NCBI RefSeq assembly: GCF_020911725.1
Contig: NZ_CP076620.1
Coordinates: 810,501-874,500, forward strand
Length of the DNA: 64,000 nt
Direction of reading: 5' to 3'
Source of the DNA: Clostridium cadaveris
Lineage (GTDB): Bacteria > Bacillota > Clostridia > Clostridiales > Clostridiaceae
Shown here one piece after another: positions 9,568 through 19,298 of this stretch. The notes below the pieces were generated by a model. That model was not told the origin of the DNA. It ran no database searches and worked only from the letters and a program-made list of their open reading frames with translations. Positions within the stretch are counted from its first letter, which is position 1, and every line of letters starts with the position of its first letter. A program made the translations under genes and the position numbers.

Positions 9568-9656
9568 TCAGGGGAGCTTGTACGGCAGGCTGAGAGGAAG
9601 TAATCAAACTTCGACCCTTAAACCTGATGTGGGTAATGCCACCGTAGGAAGAGAAA
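9568..9656 (+). ncRNA. TPP riboswitch (THI element)
   Basis: The conserved core GGGGAGC, GGCTGAGAGGAAG, GACCC, ACCTGATGTGGGTAATGCC and CGTAGGAAGAGA appear in the right order and spacing for a thiamine pyrophosphate aptamer. It sits directly before a terminator and thiC, so ligand binding should favour early termination. Confidence 0.97.
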
Positions 9657-9672
9657 GCGCTTGCTTACTATA

Positions 9673-9708
9673 CGGAGAATACCTATGATGGTGTTCTCCG
9701 TTTTCTCT
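9673..9708 (+). terminator. Riboswitch-controlled attenuator
   Basis: CGGAGAA(T)ACC pairs with GGTGTTCTCCG and is followed by TTTTCTCTT. Its position between the TPP aptamer and thiC identifies it as the expression platform. Confidence 0.88.
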
Positions 9709-9736
9709 TGCCCTGAAAAGAAAGAAGGTAAATATA

Positions 9737-11044
9737 ATGGAATATTCAACACAAATGGAAGCTGCTCGTAAGGGTATCATTACAGATGAGATGAAAATAG
9801 TTTCTGAAAAGGAACATATTTCTATGGACAAGCTTATTGGCTTTATGGCAGAGGGAAAGGTAATTATTCCATGTAATAAGAATCACAAGGCAATTTCTCC
9901 AAATGGTCTTGGCTCTATGTTAAAAACAAAAATTAATGTAAATCTTGGAACTTCAAGAGATATGATTGATTTAGATATGGAATTTGCCAAAGTTAAAAGT
10001 GCTGTTGACATGGGAGCAGAAGCAATCATGGATTTAAGCTCTTATGGAGATACTAGAAAGTTTAGAAGACACCTTACTAAGAATTGTCCAGCTATGATTG
10101 GAACAGTTCCTATATATGATGCTGTAGTTTACTATCATAAACCTCTTATTAAAATTACTTCTCAAGAATGGATTGACATTGTGAGAATGCATGCTGAGGA
10201 TGGAGTTGATTTCATGACTATTCATTGTGGAATAAACAAAGAAACAGCTCATAAATTCAAGAAAAATAAACGTCTTACAAACATCGTTTCAAGAGGAGGA
10301 TCTATAATTTTTGCATGGATGGAGATGACTGGAGAAGAAAATCCTTTCTATGAACATTTTGATGAGATTTTAGAAATCTGCAGAGAATATGATGTTACAT
10401 TAAGCCTTGGTGACGCTTGTCGTCCAGGATGTCTTAAGGATGCCACAGATGCATCACAAATTGAAGAACTTATAACTTTAGGAGAGTTGACAAGACGTGC
10501 TTGGGAGAAAGATGTACAGATAATGATTGAGGGGCCAGGACATATGCCTATGAATCAAATTGCTGCTAATATGGAAATTCAAAAAACACTATGTAATTCA
10601 GCACCATTTTATGTATTAGGACCTATAGTTACTGATGTAGCTCCTGGATATGATCATATTACTTCAGCAATCGGAGGAGCAATGGCTGCTGCAAATGGAG
10701 CATGTTTCCTATGCTATGTTACACCAGCAGAACATCTACGTCTACCAGATATAGATGATGTTAAAGAAGGAATTATTGCTACAAAAATCGCAGCTCATGC
10801 AGCAGATATCGCTAAAGGTGTCCCAAAAGCAATGGACTGGGATAATGAAATGAGTCTTGCAAGAAAGAAGCTTGATTGGGAGCGTATGTTTGAGCTTTCA
10901 ATAGATCCTGAAAAGGCAAGAAGATACAGAGCTTCTTCTAAGCCAGAGAAAGAGGACACTTGTAGTATGTGTGGTAACTTCTGTGCCGTTAAAAACATGA
11001 ATAGAATTCTTGACGGTGAGATTGTATCTATATTTGACGAGTAG
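9737..11044 (+). CDS. thiC: Phosphomethylpyrimidine synthase ThiC
   Basis: Radical-SAM enzyme (435 aa) that rearranges 5-aminoimidazole ribotide into HMP phosphate, the pyrimidine half of thiamine. The C-terminal cluster motif [11 protein letters not shown] (about residue 412) and central segments GDACRPGC and [11 protein letters not shown] are characteristic. It is the short bacterial form without the N-terminal extension of plant and proteobacterial ThiC. It stands alone here behind its TPP riboswitch; no other thi genes are in the window. It converges on the tetR gene across a shared hairpin. Confidence 0.97.
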   Translation: MEYSTQMEAARKGIITDEMKIVSEKEHISMDKLIGFMAEGKVIIPCNKNHKAISPNGLGSMLKTKINVNLGTSRDMIDLDMEFAKVKSAVDMGAEAIMDLSSYGDTRKFRRHLTKNCPAMIGTVPIYDAVVYYHKPLIKITSQEWIDIVRMHAEDGVDFMTIHCGINKETAHKFKKNKRLTNIVSRGGSIIFAWMEMTGEENPFYEHFDEILEICREYDVTLSLGDACRPGCLKDATDASQIEELITLGELTRRAWEKDVQIMIEGPGHMPMNQIAANMEIQKTLCNSAPFYVLGPIVTDVAPGYDHITSAIGGAMAAANGACFLCYVTPAEHLRLPDIDDVKEGIIATKIAAHAADIAKGVPKAMDWDNEMSLARKKLDWERMFELSIDPEKARRYRASSKPEKEDTCSMCGNFCAVKNMNRILDGEIVSIFDE

Positions 11045-11097
11045 AATGGTAAATCTATTTGTAGTGTAGAATAAAAAAATAAAAGTAATGAAATAAA

Positions 11098-11147
11098 GAC
11101 TTCTAACCTTTCGATGGAGTTAAAAATCCACTTGAAGATTAGAAGTC
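11098..11147. terminator. Hairpin between convergent thiC and tetR
   Basis: GACTTCTAA and TTAGAAGTC arms enclose about 32 bases that carry a second small stem (TGGA/TCCA). A T-rich stretch follows on the plus side. It probably ends both genes. Confidence 0.6.
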
Positions 11148-11150
11148 AAT

Positions 11151-11738
11151 TTATTTTGAATCAAAATCTGAAATGCTATTGCTAAACATTTTCATTAGCT
11201 CCTCACTTTGAGTGATAAATTTTGTAACATCTAGATTTTCATTGTTTAAAGTTTTATGTATAAATAAGCCATCAGATAAAAGAAGTAGGAGCCAAGCAAG
11301 GTAGTCAGCTGACATTATAGAGGTTCTTTCTTCTATCTTTTCTGAAATGATTTTTGCAAAGTCTTCATAACGTTTTAAAAGTTTAACACGTACTTCCTCA
11401 TTACCAAGCATAGCATCATAGAAAAAGTGTAGACGCATATTGGCATTAGAGATATCACGTTCTAAGACATACTTTACAAGACGATGGAGTGAAGTATCTT
11501 TATTTGGATTTTCAGTCCATGTAAGCAGATCATTAAATTGTTTAGATAAATATTTATCCATGATATCAAAGAGTATATCATTCTTGCTTTTATAATGATA
11601 ATATAATGTTCCTTTTGAAATTCCGGCACCTTTAGCTATCTGAGAAAATGGAATATCAGATAGTTTTTGTGTTTCTAATAATTTTTCTGTTGTTTCTATG
11701 ATTAATTTCTGCACATTATCTTTCCTTGGAGCTGCCAT
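11151..11738 (-). CDS. TetR/AcrR-family repressor
   Basis: A 195-residue TetR-family protein. The helix-turn-helix is at residues 25-50 (IPFSQIAKGAGISKGTLYYHYKSKND), followed by a divergent helical ligand domain. It is transcribed divergently from the five-gene flavoenzyme operon starting at 12021, and a strong dyad lies in the shared intergenic region. I infer that it represses that operon, and perhaps itself, until a substrate-derived ligand binds. The ligand cannot be read from sequence. Confidence 0.93.
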   Translation of the reverse strand: MAAPRKDNVQKLIIETTEKLLETQKLSDIPFSQIAKGAGISKGTLYYHYKSKNDILFDIMDKYLSKQFNDLLTWTENPNKDTSLHRLVKYVLERDISNANMRLHFFYDAMLGNEEVRVKLLKRYEDFAKIISEKIEERTSIMSADYLAWLLLLLSDGLFIHKTLNNENLDVTKFITQSEELMKMFSNSISDFDSK

Positions 11739-11874
11739 GATTGTGAGTCCTTTCTATAATAAATTTGAAATAGCAAATACACTGTGTAGAGTCATGATAA
11801 TTACAGTATATGTCAGCAAGAAATTTTTGTCTAGTTAGATAAAAATTTACGAGTAATTATATAAAAAAGACATA

Positions 11875-11934
11875 TTGACATATTATAGAAAAGGAGTTAA
11901 ATTTAAGATAGGAAGTCGGACAGCCGACCGACTT
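11875..11934 (+). promoter_or_regulatory. Operon promoter with overlapping TetR-type operator
   Basis: TTGACA at 11875 with TAAATT 17 bp later forms the promoter. Just downstream, AAGTCGG (11913-11919) and CCGACTT (11928-11934) form a 7-bp inverted repeat, with a nested GTCGG/CCGAC pair at 11915-11927. GTCGG/CCGAC dyads are typical TetR-family operators, and the GC-rich site stands out in AT-rich DNA. Binding would block initiation of the operon at 12021. Confidence 0.75.
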
Positions 11935-12020
11935 AAGTTAAAATTATAAAAGACAGCGGATTTTGAAGCGGAAAAGAATTTGACGTAGCTGCCTGCTACT
12001 ATGTAGCAATGGGGGTAAAT

Positions 12021-13760
12021 ATGAATATAAAAAAACTAGAAAAAAAGATTCAGAAAAAGCTGGACAGTGAGTATGGAGGTAAGCTTGCAGTAAATATTGA
12101 AGATGAGTGTATTAAGGTAAGAGGAACATTAGACAATTGGAAAGATATTGTCCATGCGTGCTCCTTGTGTGTAGTTAAGAATAGCAATATGCATGTTGTT
12201 AATGACATTAAATTTACAGGTGATGATATACCTAAGATGAGAGTTCCAAAAATAAAAACTTCAGAACTAGAAGGGGCTATACCAGATGTATTAATAATTG
12301 GTGGTGGAATATCTGGAGCCAGTATTGCAAGAGAATTAACGAAATGGAAACTTAATATACTTCTAGTTGAAAAGGAATCCGATTTAGCTATGCAAGCTTC
12401 TGGAAGGAACGACGGAGAGGTTCATCCCGGTGTGGATCTAGGCAAAGGAAGTCTAAAGCAGCATTATGTACTAATTGGAAATAAGATGTTTGATAAAGTG
12501 TGCAGTGAACTTTCTGTACCATTCAAGAGATGTGGACAGTATGTTGGATTCAAGCAAGCATATCTATACCCTATCATATGGCTCTACGCTATGCAGAGAA
12601 AGTATATCTGTGGAGTAAAGGATACGAAGATTATCGGAAAGAAGAAACTTAGAGAATGTGAACCGGAACTCAATGAGGACTTTTCTTTTGCATTGTATAA
12701 TCCAAGCGCTGGATGTGTATGTCCATATGGATTAACAATAGCTTATGGCGAAAATGCTGTTATAAATGGAGCTAAGGTATCATTAAATACGGCAGTATTA
12801 GGAATGAATGTGGAACATGGAGAAATAATATGCGTTCATACAAATAGAGGAGATATATATCCAAAGCTAGTTATAAATGCTGCTGGTACTTTTGCAGAAG
12901 ATATAGCTTCCATGGCAAAAGATCGCTTTTACTCCATTCATCCAAGACGAGGAACAAATTCTATATTAGATAAGAAATCAGCTCATTTAGTAGGATCTAT
13001 TGCTTCAATTAAAACTTTAACTCGAAACAAAAAGCATACAAAAGGTGGAGGGATTTTACGAACCGTTCATGACAACTTATTAGTAGGACCTAATGCTGTT
13101 GAAACTTATGAAAAAGAAAATTTTGCTACAGAAGCTGAAAGCATAGAAGAAGTATTTGAAAAGCAAAAACAGACTGCAAAAGGATTATCAGAGCGTGATA
13201 TAATCACATATTTTACAGGTGTACGTGCAGCAACCTTTGAAGAGGATTTCGTTATTGAAAGAGGAAGAAAAACAAATAATATTATCCACTGTGCTGGGAT
13301 TCAATCTCCAGGACTTACAACATCTCCTGCAGTAGCGGAGGATGTTTGTAAAATGGTTATTGAGGAATTAAAAAAATCACAGGATGTGAGAAAAAACGAA
13401 GATTTTAATCCGTTCAGAAAGGGAATACCCGTATTGAGGGAGATGAGCAAAGAGGAACGCTCAGAAATGATTAGAAAAAATCCTGATTATGGCGTAATCA
13501 TTTGTAGATGTGAAGAAGTAAGCAAAGGAGAAATAATAGATGCTTTAGAATCTCCTATACCTGTCCATACTGTTGATGGTGTGAAAAAGAGAGTACGACC
13601 TGGAATGGGAAGATGTCAAGGAGGTTTCTGCATGCCACTAGTGACAAAGATAATCAGTGAACACGACCATATTCCTATGGATGATGTAAAAAAATCCAAT
13701 GATGATTCAGTAATTATATTTGGAGATACAAAGGTAGGTGTTGATTGTGAAAAAGTATGA
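12021..13760 (+). CDS. GlpA-like FAD-dependent dehydrogenase with BFD-type [2Fe-2S] domain
   Basis: About 579 aa. A short N-terminal domain (to residue ~80) is followed by a DAO-fold FAD domain starting with PDVLIIGGGISGASIAREL and ending near residue 460. A C-terminal BFD-like iron-sulfur domain has CRCEEVSKGEI and GMGRCQGGFC. The family includes anaerobic glycerol-3-phosphate dehydrogenase subunit A and related 2-hydroxyacid/polyol-phosphate oxidases. Together with the next two genes it forms the recurring clostridial trio (COG0579, COG0446, COG3862). ATG 12021 is chosen because GGGGG lies 5 bp before it; an in-frame ATG at 12009 is the alternative. The 3' end overlaps the next gene by 14 bp. 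The true substrate is unknown. Confidence 0.88.
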   Translation: MNIKKLEKKIQKKLDSEYGGKLAVNIEDECIKVRGTLDNWKDIVHACSLCVVKNSNMHVVNDIKFTGDDIPKMRVPKIKTSELEGAIPDVLIIGGGISGASIARELTKWKLNILLVEKESDLAMQASGRNDGEVHPGVDLGKGSLKQHYVLIGNKMFDKVCSELSVPFKRCGQYVGFKQAYLYPIIWLYAMQRKYICGVKDTKIIGKKKLRECEPELNEDFSFALYNPSAGCVCPYGLTIAYGENAVINGAKVSLNTAVLGMNVEHGEIICVHTNRGDIYPKLVINAAGTFAEDIASMAKDRFYSIHPRRGTNSILDKKSAHLVGSIASIKTLTRNKKHTKGGGILRTVHDNLLVGPNAVETYEKENFATEAESIEEVFEKQKQTAKGLSERDIITYFTGVRAATFEEDFVIERGRKTNNIIHCAGIQSPGLTTSPAVAEDVCKMVIEELKKSQDVRKNEDFNPFRKGIPVLREMSKEERSEMIRKNPDYGVIICRCEEVSKGEIIDALESPIPVHTVDGVKKRVRPGMGRCQGGFCMPLVTKIISEHDHIPMDDVKKSNDDSVIIFGDTKVGVDCEKV

Positions 13761-14988
13761 TGTCATAGTAATTGGAGGGGGACCTGCCGGCCTTGCAGCT
13801 GCTATTTCTGCAAAGAAAGAAAATGCAGAAGTTCTGCTAATTGAGCGAGAAAGCAGATTGGGAGGTATACTAAAACAATGTATTCATGATGGATTTGGAT
13901 TAGTTAGATTTGGAGAGAAGCTTTCTGGACCGGAATACGCAGAAAAGTTTATAGAAGAATTTCATTTATTAAAAATTGATTATAAGGTTTTGACTTTTGT
14001 AACTTATATAAAGAAAATCGACTATGGCTTTGAAGTCACAGTAGTTAATAAGGATGGCGTTATATCTTATGAGACTAAGACTATAGTTCTTTCCACAGGA
14101 TGTAGAGAGAGAACTGCAAAGCAAGTATCAATTCATGGAACAAGACCAGCAGGAGTATTTACAGCAGGAACTGCCCAACATTTCACGAATATTTTAGGAG
14201 AGATGCCTACGAAGAAATGTGTTATTTTAGGCAGTGGAGACATAGGACTTATCATGGCAAGAAGACTTACACTAGAGGGAGCTAAGGTATGTGGAGTATA
14301 TGAGGCTAAACCATCACCATCGGGACTTACAAGAAATATAATGCAGTGTCTTACTGATTTTGATATTCCACTTTATCTATCAAGGACTGTAACGAGAGTC
14401 TTTGGACAGGACAGATTGGAGGCTGTAGAGATTTCAAAAGTTGATGAAAGTATGAAGCCTATTTCTGGAACAGAAGAAATTATAGAGTGTGACGCGTTGA
14501 TCCTATCTGTAGGTTTAATTCCTGAAAATGAGCTGGCAGAAAATCTTGGTGTTATATTGGATCCAAGGACTAAAGGGCCTATATGCGATGAGAAATTTAT
14601 GACAAATGTTCCTGGCATTTTTTCCTGTGGTAATGCACTTCATGTCAACGACCTTGTAGATTACGTATCGGAAAGCGGTGAAATTGCAGGGAAGGCAGCA
14701 GCGCATTATAGAAAGGATGAAAAGAAAATTGTTAACCTAAATGTAAGTTCTAATTTTTTTTATATGGTGCCACAGAAGGTACATGTTAATCTTGAGGAAG
14801 AGATAATATTATATTTTAGAAGCAGAGATGTTATGGAAAAAGCTGTATTTTCAATAAAAGTTGATGGAAAGACGGTATTTGAAAAAAAATATTTTAATTT
14901 AAAGCCTCCTGAAATGGAGAGGTTGATAGTGAATTTAAGTGACCTTGGAATTAAGCAGGATTCAAAAGTGGAAATGGAGGTGCAGTGA
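13747..14988 (+). CDS. FAD/NAD(P)-dependent oxidoreductase (GlpB-position partner)
   Basis: This 413-residue pyridine-nucleotide-disulfide-type oxidoreductase has an FAD Rossmann motif at the N-terminus (VIVIGGGPAGLAAAISA), CRER near residue 120, a second dinucleotide motif CVILGSGDIGLIMARRL near 160 and GIFSCGNALHVNDLVD near 295. The C-terminal 90 residues form a small extra domain. It probably passes electrons between the upstream GlpA-like protein and NAD or another carrier. The GTG start at 13747 follows AGGTG by 6 bp. Its stop overlaps the next start as TGATG. Confidence 0.87.
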   Translation: MKKYDVIVIGGGPAGLAAAISAKKENAEVLLIERESRLGGILKQCIHDGFGLVRFGEKLSGPEYAEKFIEEFHLLKIDYKVLTFVTYIKKIDYGFEVTVVNKDGVISYETKTIVLSTGCRERTAKQVSIHGTRPAGVFTAGTAQHFTNILGEMPTKKCVILGSGDIGLIMARRLTLEGAKVCGVYEAKPSPSGLTRNIMQCLTDFDIPLYLSRTVTRVFGQDRLEAVEISKVDESMKPISGTEEIIECDALILSVGLIPENELAENLGVILDPRTKGPICDEKFMTNVPGIFSCGNALHVNDLVDYVSESGEIAGKAAAHYRKDEKKIVNLNVSSNFFYMVPQKVHVNLEEEIILYFRSRDVMEKAVFSIKVDGKTVFEKKYFNLKPPEMERLIVNLSDLGIKQDSKVEMEVQ

Positions 14989-15353
14989 TGAAAGAGTTAA
15001 CATGCATTGTATGTCCTAATGGATGCCATCTTAAAATAGATTTCACAGAAAAGGGTATGTCAGTAAGTGGAAATAAGTGCAAAAGGGGAATAGAATTTGC
15101 AAAAACAGAGTTTACTCATCCTATGCGCACAATTTGCTCTACAGTGAAAACGATTTTTAAGGACGCACCTGTTTTGCCAGTAAGAGTTAGTGCAGAAATA
15201 CCAAAAGACAAGATTTTTGATGTTATGAAAGAGATTAACAAGGTAGTAATAGAGGAAAGGGTATTGCGGGGAGACATTATTATACACGATGTATTGGGAC
15301 TTAATGTTGATGTGATAGCTACTAGCAGCCTTTTAGGAGAAATTGATAATTAG
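14988..15353 (+). CDS. DUF1667 cysteine-rich protein
   Basis: A 121-residue protein of the DUF1667/COG3862 family. The Cys pattern CIVCPNGCHL at the start and CKRG about 25 residues later suggests a bound iron-sulfur cluster or zinc. In many Firmicutes it accompanies the two preceding flavoproteins, so it is best read as the third subunit of one complex. Start at 14988 overlaps the previous stop by one base and has GGAGG upstream. No experimental function is known to me. Confidence 0.85.
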   Translation: MKELTCIVCPNGCHLKIDFTEKGMSVSGNKCKRGIEFAKTEFTHPMRTICSTVKTIFKDAPVLPVRVSAEIPKDKIFDVMKEINKVVIEERVLRGDIIIHDVLGLNVDVIATSSLLGEIDN

Positions 15354-15393
15354 CATTGATTCAATATAGGGATGAAATGATGGAGGGTATATG

Positions 15394-17013
15394 ATGGAAC
15401 CGTTAATATTAACCTTTGATCTTGGAACCCAGAGCATGCGTGGAATGTTAGTAGATAAATCTGGTAATATTGTAAGCATGGTTCAGCACAAATATGTCCA
15501 GCCCTATTTTTCTAGAAAACCCGGGTGGGCAGAGCAGAAACCTGAATTTTACTATAAAACATTATGTGAGATAGGAAAGGAATTGAAAGAGAAAAATGAA
15601 AATGGATACGATGATGTTATAGCTGTTACTCTTACTACAATTCGAGATTCTTGTATATGCCTTGACAAAAATTATAATCCACTCACTGATGTAATCCTAT
15701 GGCTTGATAGTAGGGAGACAAGAACTATAAAACCATTTAAATGGTGGGTGAAAATCGCACTTAAAATAGTGAGAATGGACGTGGCATTGAAAAGACAGTA
15801 TCAAGTTACAAAAGCAAATTGGATTATAGAGAATGAGCCAGATATATGGAGTAGGACAAAAAAGTTTGTAATGCTGCCAACGTATTTAAATTATCTTTTG
15901 ACAGGAGAGCTTAAAGATTGCCCAGCTAATATGATTGGACACATTCCTTTTGATTACAGAAATGGAACATGGCAGTCAAAAAATAATCTTAAGAGATGTA
16001 TGTGTGATATACCTGAAGAGATGATGTGTGATTTAGTATGCACTGAAGATGTAATTGGATATATAACTAAAGAAAGTTCAGAATTATCAGGCATACCAGA
16101 GGGGCTTCCTCTTATTTCTACAGGGTCTGATAAAGGGTGTGAGACACTAGGCTTGTCAGTAATTCATGAAAATCAAGCTGCATTGTCTTTTGGAACCACA
16201 GCTACAATTCAATTTGCTACAAGAAAGTATTTTGAACCCGAAAAATTTTTACCGGCATATCCTGGAGTTCCTAAAGGGATTTTTAATCCAGAAATTCAAA
16301 TATATCGTGGATATTGGCTAATATCATGGTTTAAGCGGGAATTTGCAGCTAAGGAATGTGTTGAGGCTGACATGAAAGATTGTTCAGCAGAAGAGCTTTT
16401 GAATGAGAGACTTAGGGAAATTGAACCTGGATGTGATGGTCTTATATTGCAGCCATTTTGGACACCTGGAGTTATAAAGCCAAATGCAAAAGGAGCAGTT
16501 ATAGGATTTTCAGATGTTCATACGAGAATCCACCTTTATAGAGCTATTATAGAAGGAATCGGATTTGCACTTATGGATGGGATGTATAGTATGGAAAGAA
16601 GGTCTTCTCAAAAAATAAGTGAACTATATGTAGCAGGTGGAGGTTCTAAGAGCGATGAAATTTGCCAGATAACAGCTGATATGTTTGGACTTCCAGTAAA
16701 GCGAATTCAAACCCATGAAGCTTGTGGACTTGGTGCTTCCATAGCAGGATTTGTAGCTATGAGAGAGTTTAAAAATTATGAAGAAGCTATGGAATCTATG
16801 GTGCATGTCAAAGATATTTTTGAACCCAAAGTTGAAGTACACAAGCAATATGAGGCTATATATAAACAAATTTATAGAAAAATATATTCACATCTTTTAC
16901 CGCTTTATAAAAAGATTAAGATTCTTTCAAAACATGATGACAATTTTAAAGAAAAGAAAAATACAAATCAGAATATAAAAATTATAAGAACTGAGCAAAC
17001 AGTGCAGAAGTGA
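15394..17013 (+). CDS. FGGY-family carbohydrate kinase
   Basis: About 539 aa, hexokinase/actin fold. The N-terminal phosphate loop LTFDLGTQSMRGMLVD, the ATP-side GSDKGCETLGLS segment, and GGGSKSDEICQITADMFGLP with HEACGLGASIAGFVA near residue 440 place it in the FGGY group (glycerol, xylulose, rhamnulose and similar kinases). The last 40 residues are a Lys/Asn-rich tail not typical of the family. It is in the TetR-controlled operon, 40 bp after the DUF1667 gene and 13 bp before the flavoenzyme. A polyol or glyceryl compound is a reasonable substrate guess, but the sequence does not decide it. Confidence 0.88.
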   Translation: MEPLILTFDLGTQSMRGMLVDKSGNIVSMVQHKYVQPYFSRKPGWAEQKPEFYYKTLCEIGKELKEKNENGYDDVIAVTLTTIRDSCICLDKNYNPLTDVILWLDSRETRTIKPFKWWVKIALKIVRMDVALKRQYQVTKANWIIENEPDIWSRTKKFVMLPTYLNYLLTGELKDCPANMIGHIPFDYRNGTWQSKNNLKRCMCDIPEEMMCDLVCTEDVIGYITKESSELSGIPEGLPLISTGSDKGCETLGLSVIHENQAALSFGTTATIQFATRKYFEPEKFLPAYPGVPKGIFNPEIQIYRGYWLISWFKREFAAKECVEADMKDCSAEELLNERLREIEPGCDGLILQPFWTPGVIKPNAKGAVIGFSDVHTRIHLYRAIIEGIGFALMDGMYSMERRSSQKISELYVAGGGSKSDEICQITADMFGLPVKRIQTHEACGLGASIAGFVAMREFKNYEEAMESMVHVKDIFEPKVEVHKQYEAIYKQIYRKIYSHLLPLYKKIKILSKHDDNFKEKKNTNQNIKIIRTEQTVQK

Positions 17014-17026
17014 GGAGGAAATATGA

Positions 17027-18757
17027 ATGAGTAAGCCATATACAGGATTTGAACCTAAATGGGTAAAGGAAGCAGCGCCAGCTAAAAGTTATCGTTCTAT
17101 ATTTAGATGGGGAGATCCAGAATTCGTAAAGTATCCAAAAGAATCTTTATATAAGCTGATGAAAGAAAAATTTAAAATGACAGATGAAGATTTTAGTCAT
17201 TATAATGGAGACATAGGAATGGATGAAGTAAAGCTTGATATTCCATGTAATCTTGATGAATGCCACATTCGTGCTTTTGAAGAGATCGCAGGAAAAGAAT
17301 TTGTGACAACAGAGGATTATCCAAGGCTTGCAGTAGCTTATGGAAAGACTGGATATGATGCACTTCGCCTTCGTGATAAAAGAGTAGATTGTGTTCCTGA
17401 CATAGTTATTTACCCAGATACTACTGAACAGGTTGAAAAGATTGTAGCCTACTGTACAGAACATAATATACCTTTATATGTATATGGGGGAGGCAGTAGT
17501 GTTACAAGAGGAGTTGAACCTATAAAGGGTGGAGTTTCCCTTGATATGAGAAAACGCTATGATAAGGTTATTTCTTTCAGTGAAATAGATCAGACAATTA
17601 CAGTGCAATCAGGAATGTCAGGTCCTAAGTTAGAGCAGGTATTAAATGACGCACAAAAGTTATTTGGAGCTAAAAGAGCTTATACTTGTGGACATTTTCC
17701 ACAATCATTTGAGTACAGCAGTGTAGGAGGCTGGGTTGTTACAAGAGGTGCAGGACAGAATAGTACTTATTATGGATGTATAACAGATATTGTTATGGGA
17801 CAAAAATATGCTACGCCTATAGGAACAATAACTACCAGCCATTACCCAAGAGAGGCTACTGGACCAAACCTTAACCAGATTATGATGGGTAGTGAGGGAA
17901 CTTTCGGAGTGTTAACAGAAGTAACTTTAAAAGTGTTTAGATATATGCCGGAAAATAGAATTCGTTTTTCTTATATCTTTAAAAATTGGGAAATTGCTAT
18001 GGCAGCGGCGAGAGAAATGATGCAGTGTGAAGCAGGATATTCTTCTGTATTCCGTCTTTCTGATCCAGAGGAAACTAATTTGATGCTTCGTCTTTATAAT
18101 GTAGATGAAACACCACTTCAGAAAATTTTTGATATCCGCGGATATAAAGATATGGAAAGATGCTTGTTTTTAGGATTTACTGATGGTGGAAAGGGATATT
18201 CTAAAAATGTAGCAAAAAATATAAAAAGAATTGCGAAACAGTTTGGAGGGATGAGCCTTACTTCTTTTGTTACGAAAAGTTGGGAGAAGGGAAGATTCAA
18301 TGACCCATATCTTAGAGATACCCTTATGGATTTTGGTGTAATCACAGATACTTTAGAGTGCACTGTAAATTGGTCTAATATGGCAAAGGTGCACAAGGAA
18401 GTCAGAGAAGTATGCCATAGGCTTCCAAATACTATAGTTACTACTCATATGTCTCACTGTTACCCACAAGGAGCAAACTTATATTTCATATTTATAACAA
18501 AGATGAGCGATGCGGATGAATTTAAGCGCTACCATGCAACCATATTGGATGCAATTCAAAAATCAGGAGCAGCTTTAAGTCATCATCATGGAATTGGAAA
18601 AATGTTTGCACCATGGTTAGAAGGACAACTTGGAAGCCGAGAATATGGCGTGTTTAAAGTTTTAAAGGATTATTTCGATCCTAGTTACAATATGAATCCG
18701 GGAGGAACTCTTGGGTTAGATTTAAATGAAGAAGAAAAGGTTCTATTTAAAAAATAA
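17027..18757 (+). CDS. FAD-binding oxidase/synthase of the alkyl-DHAP synthase (VAO) family
   Basis: A 576-residue flavoprotein. The FAD-binding PCMH domain spans about residues 120-310 (YVYGGGSSVTRGVEP, SVGGWVVTRGAG, GSEGTFGVLTEVTL), and the C-terminal cap carries SHHHGIGKMFAPWLEGQLG (about 525) and MNPGGTLGL near the end. The HHH motif and overall layout resemble alkylglycerone-phosphate synthase, which exchanges an acyl for an alkyl group on DHAP; D-lactate dehydrogenase-type oxidases are the other close relatives. Context with a GlpA-like dehydrogenase and FGGY kinase suggests glycerol-ether or polyol-phosphate chemistry, by inference only. Last gene of the operon. Confidence 0.85.
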   Translation: MSKPYTGFEPKWVKEAAPAKSYRSIFRWGDPEFVKYPKESLYKLMKEKFKMTDEDFSHYNGDIGMDEVKLDIPCNLDECHIRAFEEIAGKEFVTTEDYPRLAVAYGKTGYDALRLRDKRVDCVPDIVIYPDTTEQVEKIVAYCTEHNIPLYVYGGGSSVTRGVEPIKGGVSLDMRKRYDKVISFSEIDQTITVQSGMSGPKLEQVLNDAQKLFGAKRAYTCGHFPQSFEYSSVGGWVVTRGAGQNSTYYGCITDIVMGQKYATPIGTITTSHYPREATGPNLNQIMMGSEGTFGVLTEVTLKVFRYMPENRIRFSYIFKNWEIAMAAAREMMQCEAGYSSVFRLSDPEETNLMLRLYNVDETPLQKIFDIRGYKDMERCLFLGFTDGGKGYSKNVAKNIKRIAKQFGGMSLTSFVTKSWEKGRFNDPYLRDTLMDFGVITDTLECTVNWSNMAKVHKEVREVCHRLPNTIVTTHMSHCYPQGANLYFIFITKMSDADEFKRYHATILDAIQKSGAALSHHHGIGKMFAPWLEGQLGSREYGVFKVLKDYFDPSYNMNPGGTLGLDLNEEEKVLFKK

Positions 18758-18763
18758 TTTTAA

Positions 18764-18798
18764 GAGGCATTGAGATTAAAAGTCTTAATGTCTCTGCT
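18764..18798 (+). terminator. Terminator of the TetR-controlled operon
   Basis: A 12-bp stem, GAGGCATTGAGA with TCTTAATGTCTC (two G-U pairs), lies 7 bp after the stop codon. The T-tract is weak (GCTTTATG). Confidence 0.6.
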
Positions 18799-18879
18799 TT
18801 ATGTAAAATTAGAATAATAAAAGGATTTAAGAGAAAAATATATATTGATTTAAAATAAATATATTGGAGGTAACATTTT

Positions 18880-19230
18880 ATGAAAGTACTTTATCACATA
18901 GATGAAGAATCTAAATGGCATATGGTTTTAGAAAATACAAAAAATATGCTTAAGTATGGAAAGGAAAATAATGAGGAGTTTGAAATTGAAATTGTAGCTA
19001 ATGGTATTGCAGTTATGGGACTTATAGAGCATGTAGCACAAAAATCAAAATTATATCTTGAGATGGACGAATTAAGTAAAGAAAAAGTTAAATTTGCTGC
19101 ATGTAAAAATGCATTAAATAAATTTAATCCGGAAAACAGTCCTATGTGTGCATTTGCAACTATTGTTCCTGCTGGTGTTGTAGAAATTGCAAAGAAGCAG
19201 CAAGAAGGATATTCCTATATTAGACCATAG
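18880..19230 (+). CDS. DsrE-family sulfur-carrier-like protein
   Basis: A 116-residue cytoplasmic protein of the COG1416/DsrE-F fold. The family C-terminus is clear (ATIVPAGVVEIAKKQQEGYSYIRP read in two parts), and a conserved Cys is in FAACKNALNKF near residue 66, with another in SPMCAF. Members carry or transfer sulfane sulfur in other organisms. It sits 68 bp before the SoxB-like phosphoesterase-fold protein in the same direction, so the pair probably works together on a sulfur compound. Strong GGAGG ribosome site. Confidence 0.85.
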   Translation: MKVLYHIDEESKWHMVLENTKNMLKYGKENNEEFEIEIVANGIAVMGLIEHVAQKSKLYLEMDELSKEKVKFAACKNALNKFNPENSPMCAFATIVPAGVVEIAKKQQEGYSYIRP

Positions 19231-19298
19231 TAAAAACGAAAATGTAATATTGATATTAAACTAAGGATGTTTTTAATCTAAAAGGAAAGGATGTACTA

